Shown in pieces: positions 48,101 through 57,600 of a stretch of DNA of 64,000 nt. The stretch lies in the NCBI GenBank assembly GCA_015229005.1, contig JADGCL010000002.1, forward strand, positions 22,668 to 86,667, written 5' to 3'. Each line of letters starts with the position of its first letter. The first letter of the stretch is position 1. The stretch is from Magnetococcales bacterium (GTDB lineage: Bacteria; Pseudomonadota; Magnetococcia; Magnetococcales; JADGCL01). Position numbers and translations under genes: made by a program. The notes under the pieces are model-generated. The model saw only the letters and a program-made list of their open reading frames with translations, was not told the origin of the DNA and searched no databases.

Positions 48101-48231
48101 CACTCCCGCTCGAACCGCTCCAGGTGGTACGGCTCCCGCGATGCCGCCACCTGCTCAGCCAGCGCCAGCAGCAACCGGTCCGAACGCACCAGCATGATCC
48201 CGGGAATGGCGCTCAGAAACTCCCCGCCCAT
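45157..48231 (-). CDS. rdrB: RdrB-like adenosine deaminase family protein (RADAR defence)
   Basis: 1024 aa with the adenosine deaminase superfamily motif series in order: DNHVHFGGAI (HxH), HVHAGEDF, DRIGHALALG, VEVCPSSNLAIAP, CVNTDDPGIFNTTLAAEY. Adjacent to a large P-loop ATPase. Confidence 0.85.
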   Translation of the reverse strand: MGGEFLSAIPGIMLVRSDRLLLALAEQVAASREPYHLERFEREWRRRGRDGADPGGELALAVMRDYASDSYRLDDLQRALERDERVGWAPLDGFPFHYGYEFLAAVFGRHYRLQGNTVERQMAHSRANRDSLDHLHPFVVVGHELADRLHQHRLSFPQVVGYCRKVHELTFLAEADSDLPLADNHVHFGGAIQPATQLAAILRAPSVPGKWRAPGFQRLLPNIPEFQCLNAGTLRIIQVIDLVRIAYRFLRLLPWRQDRAGLCREGRYKVALVLRGGSRQPCPWVRELGGLRGEGSGRIPEEILERLRMLSREAEAQFREGEFSAFLLTTLVVCHLSMMERRLAEAHPFVRLFIHGIGILRSYMVMGHGTGLRWFSDFYDSALRNAEDQAELQEVLRGNNGLDRARGMYRAGVDKINARIGFDTFLDVERLGSLMEILHRAAREADGSGEAIPPGEPPVAYATTGLGKGSGCSRGFQFTLHYIRTLENWLPPSGDPCRQALEERRLERGRRWEKIQRQTLELDAFLSSPQSRRLPPRFLPMFGGGREMPGGAWRSWRRRCEAGPLDMTRLIAGIDVAGVEPDLPIEFFSPCILYLRRPHRQAEERSPLHSRQWRTAWRRRLPVHVHAGEDFSCLLTGIRAVDEALTFCELGPGDRIGHALALGLAPTLWLERHPNILVTREEYFDNMVWAWAMLVRILPRWPRAAALLPVYEYRVRDLAKVLHGPEAEARHPELWYRFWRFRAFSREALHQAFRPCWDRCDLPMQSCLRRGHEALHWDPIGQASLRRFAELAGQTEWIMKREDRHFFSLVNARRRERYRLRNEQCRPVSGRQWEGALPTAGRGCAAEEAPTAGWERYQGYANRLLSLHYDEHGGENDFSYERITPLEAEAWEVIQDDLMARLAKAGVAVEVCPSSNLAIAPIRSYAEHPIFRWSPPEAALLAPGARYNRFGIRGGPLDLCVNTDDPGIFNTTLAAEYRHLEKAATVDHGVAPARVREWLDGIRRRGNLFFDWTEESYRADQRWG

Positions 48232-48240
48232 GACGAACCC

Positions 48241-51200
48241 CTACCCGACCGGCGGTGTGTAGGGCACTCTGAAAAGGCGGTGCAACTCATCGACCTGATC
48301 CCCATAACCGAGGCGCTTGAGTTCGGCGAACACCCTGGCGTAGGGAAGCTCGGGATCCTTGAGAATCCGCGTCAGAAGCCACAGCTCCGACGGCCCGAGG
48401 GTGCGGGACACCCGGGAAAATCTCTCGGAAACCTCCCCGACCCAACGCCGGAATGCCTCCACCCGGGCGTGAAGATCGGAGCCATACCGCTTCGAGGGTT
48501 CCCCCAACCACCCGAGGATGGTCTCCCGGGTGATCCGATTTTTCTCGACATGGATGAAAAAGAGGGGCTCCCCCGCCCCCTTCCCGGCGAGCAGGACCCG
48601 GACCAGGGGGTGACACCTCAGGGCATCGTACAAAGAGACGAGGCGATCCGTCCGCCGGCAGCCCCGACAATCCCCCGACGGCACCTCCCTGTCAAGCTCT
48701 GGACAATTGACCCGGACCGCCGCCGGTATCACCCTCGCCGGATCAGCACCCTCGTCTCTGCAGGACTTGTCGATATCCAGGGATGCCGCGTTCACCCAGC
48801 CCCGCTTTTCCACGATCGCCGCCGCATTGAGAAGACCCAGGACGTAGAACCGCAGATAGGTCACAATATCCACCGAGTGACCGCCTTCGGTCACCAGGAG
48901 ACGAACCTGGGCATCCAGATCCTTGATCTGAGAGGAAAAGACGCTCAGGAGATGGTAAACACGGACTGCCGTCCAGCGAAGCGCCAACCGCGCCAGCCGC
49001 TCCCGCCACTCCCGCAGGCCAACACTCCCGGAGAGCCGCCGGGCCAAATACTCTTCAAGACCTTCCGATCTGGAGCCCTGCTTCTCATCCTCCAGACCCC
49101 CGCAAGGGCCCTCTTTCACCCCGGCTTCGGATTCCCGCGAAACCGGCTCCCCGGCCTCCACCTTCGCTCCCCCGGAACCCCCTCCCCCCTGGGAAGACCC
49201 GGTCCAGGGCGATTCCCGGTCGAACAGGCGGAGGGCATCGACCATTCCCGAGTCGTTCCGGGGCTGAAAAAGGGAGAAGAGCAGGGCGAAGAGGCGATCC
49301 AGGGAAATCACCGCCGGTTCCGGAGGCCTGGTGGAAGAGCCGCAGCTTCCCACCAGTTCCGCCCAAAACCACTCCGATGGCAAAAGCGATCCCTTCCCTT
49401 CCATCTCTTTCCACCGTTCCGAGTCCAACACCAGAGAGATGGGATCCCGGTTGCGGCGGCGCTCGCCGCCGGCATCCGGAATCAGAAACGGCAGGCGATC
49501 ACCGAGATCAGGATCCTCCTCCAGCACCCACCGGATCATGGCCCAGGGATCGAAGGCCTCCCCCATGGCCTCGACCTGCCTCTCCAGGGAAAGAACCCCC
49601 CAAAGATCGAGTCCCTCCTGTTCTTTCTGACGATAAGCTGCCGACGAGGCCTCCCCGGCCTTCAACACGACGGCCCGCATCCGCGACCACAGGCCCTCTC
49701 CATGGACCACCACAGCGGAACCGTTCTGCCGGACCGACAGAGAAGAGGCGATCCCCGCCGCGAGGAGATCCTGCCACCACCAGGAGGCCTCCGACCGGCA
49801 GGCAAGCGGCTGCCAGGCAACAGGCGATGTGAACATTCTCCGGACCCATTGCTCCTCCTTCTCTTCCCCCCGCATTTGCCTATCGCCGGAAAGCCCCTTA
49901 TACCACCCCGCCAGTGCCGGTTCCGCCGGGAGTTTCTCCTTCCGAGTTATCACATCCCGTCCCACTCGCTTCAGCAAGCTGTCTATGCCGGCCAACAGGT
50001 CAAAGACCTCCCCCTCAATCGCGTGGAGCGCCTGGATCAGATTGCGCAGCGAACCGTCAAACAGCGACTGGGATGGAGAGCCGGCGTCGGCCAATCCCAC
50101 ACCGAAGTGGATCACCGCCCGCTCCAGGGCGAAATAGTTCTCCATATGGATGGCATACGTCTGCCGTTTATCCCCCGTACCCCGCGCGAATTTCAGGATC
50201 CACTCCTTCCAGCCCCCCGCCGGGTGACGATGGCGACCGATATAGATACGGTTATGGAGCGGAAACACCTTGGAAAAATAGCCCTCCACAAACTGACTTA
50301 CATGCCGTTTGAGAGAACCCTCCGGATCCTTCACCGGCGAGAGGGACTCCACCCCGGTCAGGTGCGGAGGAAAGAGGTGGCTTCCCGGGGAAATACCCAG
50401 ATTCTTCGTCTGGAAATCGTGCCACTTGTTGTCCTTGAAATTGTCGATCTGACCGGAGACCACCGGCAGGAGGCGGGGAGAGTTCAGGTAGCGGCGAATG
50501 ATATCAAGGAGATGGTGGGCATGGTCGGGGGCCATATCGAGGTCATCGATGGGCAACACCAGGAGATCATTCCCGGTCGCCCGGGCAACGGCGTCAAAGA
50601 GATTATGCAACGCCTGCTCCAGGCGGTGACTGTCCTGGCTGTAGCCGATGGTGTCGATCCCCTTGGTCTCACCGGACTTCTGGATGCTGTACCAGATCTG
50701 ACCGACATCCTCCATGGCCTTGTCGATCCGGCCCTCCGCCTCCTCTTCCCGATCCGCCCACTGCTTCCCACCCGAATGCGCCCCGCACCGGCCCCCGCCA
50801 CCGGCATGAGGCCCGCCACGACCGGCCCCCCTCCTCAGGGCGAGTTGGCCACCTTCATAAACATGGGCAACCATCGAGGGAATCAGATAGGAACTCCTCT
50901 CGATCTCGATCAGGGTGGGATCGAACGGTCGCAGAAACAACACCTTCCGGAACGACTCCGATTCGCTCTCGCGGGAGCAGCCCCCCTCGCTCCGGTTCTG
51001 TTTTTTCAGATACGACTCGAGATTCATCAGGAGATGCGTCTTCCCCATCCCCCGCCCGCCATCCAGAAAGATGGTGTTCGACGAACGGCAATCGTGGATA
51101 TCGTCCAACTCTTCCGGACGCCTTTCGTGCAGAAAACACAACGCCTGGCGGATGATCCTTCCGATCTGCTCGTAGAGATCGGGATAGAGGATATGGCCCT

Positions 51201-51390
51201 CTTCCCTGACCACATTGACCAGGCTCTCCGAGACCCACAACTCCCGTATCCCAGCCGATTCCGCCGCTCCTGCCCCGTCGCCTGCCCCCACGCCGTCCTC
51301 CTCTCTCCACCCTGCCAAACCACCTTCCACGTCCGGAAGAGCGCCACACCCGGCCTCGCTCCCGAACCGCCGCCGGCGAGTGTATACCAC
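48241..51390 (-). CDS. rdrA: RdrA-like P-loop ATPase (RADAR defence); start codon uncertain
   Basis: ~1049 aa. Walker A FLDGGRGMGKTHLLMNLESYL, Walker B LLVLPIDDLDMAPDHAHHLLDIIRRYL; RdrA-RdrB gene order, 9-nt spacing to the deaminase gene. Confidence 0.82.
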   Translation of the reverse strand: MVYTRRRRFGSEAGCGALPDVEGGLAGWREEDGVGAGDGAGAAESAGIRELWVSESLVNVVREEGHILYPDLYEQIGRIIRQALCFLHERRPEELDDIHDCRSSNTIFLDGGRGMGKTHLLMNLESYLKKQNRSEGGCSRESESESFRKVLFLRPFDPTLIEIERSSYLIPSMVAHVYEGGQLALRRGAGRGGPHAGGGGRCGAHSGGKQWADREEEAEGRIDKAMEDVGQIWYSIQKSGETKGIDTIGYSQDSHRLEQALHNLFDAVARATGNDLLVLPIDDLDMAPDHAHHLLDIIRRYLNSPRLLPVVSGQIDNFKDNKWHDFQTKNLGISPGSHLFPPHLTGVESLSPVKDPEGSLKRHVSQFVEGYFSKVFPLHNRIYIGRHRHPAGGWKEWILKFARGTGDKRQTYAIHMENYFALERAVIHFGVGLADAGSPSQSLFDGSLRNLIQALHAIEGEVFDLLAGIDSLLKRVGRDVITRKEKLPAEPALAGWYKGLSGDRQMRGEEKEEQWVRRMFTSPVAWQPLACRSEASWWWQDLLAAGIASSLSVRQNGSAVVVHGEGLWSRMRAVVLKAGEASSAAYRQKEQEGLDLWGVLSLERQVEAMGEAFDPWAMIRWVLEEDPDLGDRLPFLIPDAGGERRRNRDPISLVLDSERWKEMEGKGSLLPSEWFWAELVGSCGSSTRPPEPAVISLDRLFALLFSLFQPRNDSGMVDALRLFDRESPWTGSSQGGGGSGGAKVEAGEPVSRESEAGVKEGPCGGLEDEKQGSRSEGLEEYLARRLSGSVGLREWRERLARLALRWTAVRVYHLLSVFSSQIKDLDAQVRLLVTEGGHSVDIVTYLRFYVLGLLNAAAIVEKRGWVNAASLDIDKSCRDEGADPARVIPAAVRVNCPELDREVPSGDCRGCRRTDRLVSLYDALRCHPLVRVLLAGKGAGEPLFFIHVEKNRITRETILGWLGEPSKRYGSDLHARVEAFRRWVGEVSERFSRVSRTLGPSELWLLTRILKDPELPYARVFAELKRLGYGDQVDELHRLFRVPYTPPVG

Positions 51391-51691
51391 ACACGGGAGA
51401 TTTCAAACACCCGAACATGTCTTTCATCGATCGATAATCTGACTTAAAGATTCGCTGTAAGGGTGATCCGTAAATCCGTGGGACAAAGAAGACCAACGGC
51501 AGCACAAGACGTTATCCTGACAATTCAAACGGATAATAACAAATCCCACCCGCGCCCGAAAACCCCGGCGCAGGATGACGGGCACCTCCGAGGAAAAAAC
51601 AACGGGGTGGAATCGTAGTTACGGAGGCAGGAGAGAGAGCGGGTCCCGCCGCCCGGGAACGGACGGGACCCGATACATGCGGGAGACGGGA

Positions 51692-54600
51692 TCACGGCGT
51701 CAGGGTGATGCTCCCCGAACCGATCGTCACACTCGAAACCAACCCCGGGAAATAATAGTCCACGAACTGCGTGGTCGGGATGCTCTGGCTGGCCGTGCTG
51801 TCGAAGGCCAAATCCCCGTCCCCGGCGCGGTTCAGGGTGTTCTGCTGAGCCTCCCGCGCCCGTGCCAGGGAAGGATCACCCAGGGAACTCTCCAGGACGT
51901 GCAGCGGCGGGTTGGCCCCGCCCCCGGTGAAGAAGGTCAGTGACCCCCCGCTGCTCAGACCCGAGAGGACACTGTTATAGTTGGAGATCAACGAGTTCAA
52001 GCTCATCGTCACATCGGGCAGAATGTTGAGGTAGAGGATATCGACGGTCGAATTGGCCGTATCCACACTCACCTGATTGCCGGAAAGAACCGGGACCAGA
52101 TTGACACAGACGTCGGTGGTGAAGTTTGCCGCATAGGGCGCCAGGGTATCGAAGAGGGTCTGCCAACCGCTCTGCACCGTCGCCGGCAAACGGTCGTAGA
52201 TGGAGCCGATCACCCCGACCCGGCCCGTCACCGTGATCTGTGACGGCGCCACGCTCACCCGAAGCTTCTTGACCACCCCCGTCACGTCGTAGGCGAAGGT
52301 CCCCCCCGACGTGAGCTGCCGGTCCAACTTGGCCAACAACAGGTAATAGAGATTCGCCTCGGTCAAGGTCACCGGCGTGCCACTGCTGAGCGACGCCATG
52401 GCCGCAGTGTAGATCCCCTTCGCCGTCGAGGCGATGGTCCCGGACGATTCGGTCACCGTGGTCACGCTGTCGGCGCTGCAACTCTTGCCGGTGACCGCCA
52501 GGGTGAAGTTGGTGGCGGTCGTGATCCCGCAAGTCGAATCGGTGGCAGTGATCGTGATCGAATAGTTGCCCGTGGTGGTGAAACGGCTGGCATCGGCCAC
52601 CACCAACTGCTGGTTGCCGGTGCCGCCAATGGCCAAACCACCGGTGCCATCCGTTGTCAGAACGTAGGTAAAGGTGGCGTTGGCCGCCGAAGGATTGACC
52701 GAGGTGATGCCCGCAACCACCGTCCCGGTCGGGCTGCCGGTGTAGAACGAGGTGGCATTCAGGGTGGTCGTCAGGGTCGGATTGACGATCGTCAAGGTGA
52801 TGGTCTTGCTCAAAGGCAGAGAGTCCTGGATCCCGGTCGAAACCACCGTAACGCTCTTGGTGGTGCCAGCCGTCAAGGCCCCGATAACCGTCAGATTGGA
52901 ACCCGACAGGGCAAACAGACCACCCGCCGAATCGGTCAGGGTATAGGTGTGGGTGTTGCCGACATCGGGGTCAACCGTCGTCAAGGCCCCGACTACCGTC
53001 CCGTTGACGCTGCAGGCGTAAGCCTCAGTCGCATTCAGGGTGATGTCGGAAGGGGCATCGGCCACCGCCGTGACGGCAATGGTGGCATTGACCGTACTCC
53101 CCCCGAGACCACTGCCGGCATTGCTCGTGGAGGCCTGCACCGTGAAACGGAAGGTCGTGCCGTCCGCCGTGTTCAAATTCGCCGAAGGCGTAAACTTAAG
53201 CCCCGCATTCCCCTCGGCAAAGGTGACGAAAGTCCCGTCGGTGATCTGCGTCGTGCCGTTGTTCTTGTAAAGTCGACCACCCAGAATCCCGGTGATCTTG
53301 AAGTGCGTCACCTCCGCAGAGTCGTCGACGTTGCGGCTGATCACCAGACCGCTCGTCGATTGGGTGTCCTCGTTGGTCGACGCACTCGTCACCGACGGCG
53401 TGTCGGCAACCGCCGTGACCGTGATCGAAGCCCTCGCAACCCCCCCCCCCAGACCCGCAGCACCGGCACTGAGCGAGGCCTGAATCCCGAAACCAAAAGA
53501 ATCCCCCTTGCCCGAGTTCAGGTTGGCCGATGGCAGGAACTTCAACCCCGAGGTCCCCTCGGTATAGGTGATGAACTCATTGTCGCCGATGGCCGTGGTC
53601 CCGTCGTTCTTGTAGAGCGTCCCCCCGGTGATGCCCGAAATCTTGAAATGGGTGACCTCCGCACCGTCAACAAGATTGCGGCTGATGACCAGACCCGAGG
53701 TCGATTTGGTGTCTTCGTTCGTCGTCGTCGCCGTCACCGTCGGGGTATCGGCGACGCTGTTCACGGTGATCGCCGCCGTCACCGTACTGCTCCCCACCGC
53801 CGCCGCCGAGGTCACCCCAGCCACAGTGAAACCGAAATTGTTGCCCCCATCACTGTTCAGGTCGGCGGCCGGAGTGAACTTCAGCCCGGCATTACCCTCG
53901 GCAAAAGAGATCAGATCATTACTGCTGATCTGGGTGACGCCATCATTCTTGTAAAGTGTCCCATTGGTGATACCCGAGATCTTGAACTGGGTCACCTCAT
54001 TGCCGTCAGCGCTGTTGCGGGTCAGGACAAGCCCCGTCGTGGTCTGGGTATCCTCGCTGGTCGTCGCCGCCGAGACCGACGGCTGATCCGCAACCGGGTT
54101 CACCGTCAGAACGAAACTGCTCGTCGCCGTGGAGGCAGGATCGGCACTCTCGGCGACAATCACCGAAAGGGTCGTACTCCCGAACTGATTGGTCGCCGGC
54201 GTAGCGCTCAGGGAGCGCGTCGCCGCAGTCCCCGAGAGAACGAGATTGGCATCGGGAACCAGGGTCGTATTCGATGAGACCGCCGTCACCGTCAGCTCGG
54301 CGACCGGCGACTCCACGTCCGCCACCGTGAACGTGACCCCACTCTTCGCCGTGTCCTCCTCCGTCGTCTGGGCAGCGATGGCCGTCACCGTCGGCGGGTC
54401 GTTGACCGCGACCACCGTCACCGCCGCCGTCCGCGTCGATCCACCCAGGCCGCTGCTGTTGCTCGAGGTCGAGGCCTGAATCGTGAACCCGAACGCAGAG
54501 GTGGTGGTCGAGTTCAGGTTGATCGACGGCAGAAAACGCAGTCCGCTCGCCCCTTCCGCATAGGTGATGAAAGTACTGTCAGTCAACTGCGTCACCCCAT

Positions 54601-57600
54601 CGTTCTTGAACAGGGTACCATTGGTGATGCCGGTGATCTGGAAGTGCGTCACTTCGCTGCCATCCACGGCATTGCGGCTGATGACCAAGCCCGAACCCGA
54701 CAGGGTATCCTCGTTCGTCGACGCTGCGGTGACAGAGGGAGTATCGGCCTTGCCGGAGACGGTCAGGGTAAAATTCCTGCTCGCGGAGGTATCGGCACCA
54801 CCACTGGCGGTGCCGCCATTGTCGGTCAGCACCACCTTCATGACCGCAGTGCCGAAAGCATCCGCCGCCGGGGTATAGGTCAGGGTACCGTTGCCATCGA
54901 TGGCCGGCGCCACCGTGAAGGTCAGGGTCGAATCGGCGCTGTCGGTGGTCACCGTGAAAAAGGTGGTCTGGGCCGACTCGTTGCCATGACCAGGGGATTT
55001 GCCGGTGGCGAAATTGGCGACCGACCGGGCGCCGCTGTCCTCGGCCACGGTGTCGCCCGAGGACAGGGTGAAGGTCGGCGCGTCGTTCACCGCCGCAACC
55101 GTGATCGTCGCCGAAGTACTCGTCGGACTCACCGCAGCATCGACCGCCGCCGTCGCGCCGGCGAGTGTCACCGAAAAACTGTCCCCGGCCTCGGAGTTCA
55201 GGTTGGCGTCAGGGGTGAATCTCAGCCCCGCATTGCCCTCGGCATAGGTAATGAAGCTGTTGACGGCAATGGCGGTGGTCCCGTCACTCTTGTAGAGCGT
55301 CCCGTTGGTCACGCCGGTGACCTTGAAGTGGGTCACCTCCGAACCATCCCTGCCGTTGCGACCGACAACCAACCCCGATGTGGACTGGGTATCCTCCCGG
55401 GTCGAGGCCCCAGTGACCACCGGCGCATCCGCCTTGGCAGTCACGGTGATCGTGAAACTCTTCGTCTCCGAAATATCGACACCGCCATTGGACGTCCCGC
55501 CATTGTCCGCCAAAACCACGCTCACCGTCGCCGAACCGTAGGCGTCCGCCGCCGGGGTGTAGGTCAACGTCCCGGAAGAGTCGATGGCAGGGGGATTCGT
55601 GAAGGAGAGGGTCGAGGTCGCCGTGGGCGTCAGGGTGAAACTCAGAGACTGCCCCGATTCATCGGCTGGACCCCGGGAGATCCCGGTGGCAAAGGCCGAA
55701 ACCGTCCGCGTCCCCGAGTCCTCGCCAACACTGTCCGTCGTGAGGAGAGTGAAGCCAGGGGCATCGTTGACCGCCGTGACCGTAATACTCGCGGTGGTCA
55801 CCTCGGCGCTGACATTGCTCGTCGAGGCCGAAGCCGCCCCGGCGGCAGTAAAGGAAAAGCTGTCGCCGGCGGCGGTGTTCTTGTCCGCCGTGGGCGTGAA
55901 GCGCAACCCCGCAGCACCCTCGGTCAGGGTGATGAAATCACCGTTGACGAGGCGTGTCACTCCGTCGCTCTTGTATAGCGTCCCGGTGGTGATCCCGTTG
56001 ATCCGGAAATGCGTCACCTCCGCCCCGTCCACGGCGCTGGGCGTCACCACCAGACCGCTGCTCGACTGCGTATCCTCCCGCGTCGTGGTCGAGGTGATCC
56101 TCGGGGCATCCGGGACCGGAGAGACCGTCAATACGAAGGTATCCTTGGCCGTCGAGGTGGCATCCGCCGGATCGGCGACGGTGAGGGTGATGGTCGCCGT
56201 CCCACTCATGTTGGCAGCAGGAACCACGGTCAGGGTACGGTTGGGTCCGCTGCCCCCGAGGAGCAGATTGGCCTGCGGCACCAGGGCGGCGTCCGAGGAC
56301 GACGCCGTGACCAGCAGCAGATCCGCCGAGGTCTCCTGGTCACCGACCGAGAAATTCAGAACCCCGGTGGTCCCATCCTCGGCAATGGTCAGATCGGAGA
56401 CCTCGCTCACGAGCGGCGGATCGTTGAGATTCCTCACCGTGATCGCCACATTCCGACTCACCCCAAGGGCGCTCCCCTTGCCGGAACTCCCCTCATCCGA
56501 AACCGCAACGCCAAGAAGATCGGGACCACTGTAGTTGGCGGCGGCCTGGTAGGTCAGGCTCGCCAGCGCCGTGTTGAGATCGGCAGGCTGACCGGTGACC
56601 GTGAAACTCCCGGTGCCGTTGCTCCCCGAGGAAAAAACGACCCCCGAAGTACTCTGCAACGTCAGGGTCCCTCGGGTCACCCCCAGGGTCACCTTGAAGG
56701 CGCCCGTCACCGCATCCACATCCGCAACGCTGATCTGGCTCGAACCGCTGAAGCTCAGCAAGGTATCCTCGTCGACGCTCACGGAAGCCGGACTGGTGAC
56801 GGTCGGGGCCTCATTGACGTTGTTCAACAATACCGTCACGACCGCCGTAACCGACTTGGTCTCTTTCTTGGCATCGGCCTTCCCATCGGTGACAGCGACA
56901 TTCAAGGTAAAAGAGGTCCTGGCCTCGAAGTCGAGGGCGGCGCTGTCCAATACCGTCAACACCCCCTTGCCGTCGACGGCAAACACCGTCGACGACTCCA
57001 CCAGGGAGAAGGCCAGGGTGTCCTTGTCCTTGTCGGTCGCCACCACCTTGCCGACGACCGTCCCCACCGCGCTGTTCTCATCCAGAACGATGGTCTGGTC
57101 GCTCATCTCCGGCACACGGTTGGACGGTGTCGGAACGAAGGGGGTATTGTTGTCGTCGGTGGAAGAGGAAGAGGTGCCGGGGGTGGTGCCGGAGGTCGAC
57201 TCCGCCGCCCCGGTGGTCGACCCGTAGAGCGAATCCTCCGTCCCGGTTCCGGTCGTGGCGGCAGGCTCCGTCGCCGGGGTGGTCCCGGTCCCCGTCTGGC
57301 CGGCCTCGGGCTCGGTGGCGACCGCGCCCGCATCACCGACCGCCGCGGCATCGGGCTCGCTCTTCACCTCCCCGGTCCCACCGGCGGCCCCGGGTTCACC
57401 CTGCGCCTCTCCCGTCCCCCCACCGGGGGGGGTACCCCCGGCATTGCCCTCACCCACACCGGCGCCCTGGTTCCCGGTCACCCCGGTAATACCGCTGGCA
57501 CTGTCGGCGCTGGCGCCGGGGGCCACCGGGGCATTCCCCTCCGGACCCCGACCCCCTTCAGGAACGCCCACAGCCCCCGCTTCACTCCCAACCCCCGCCG

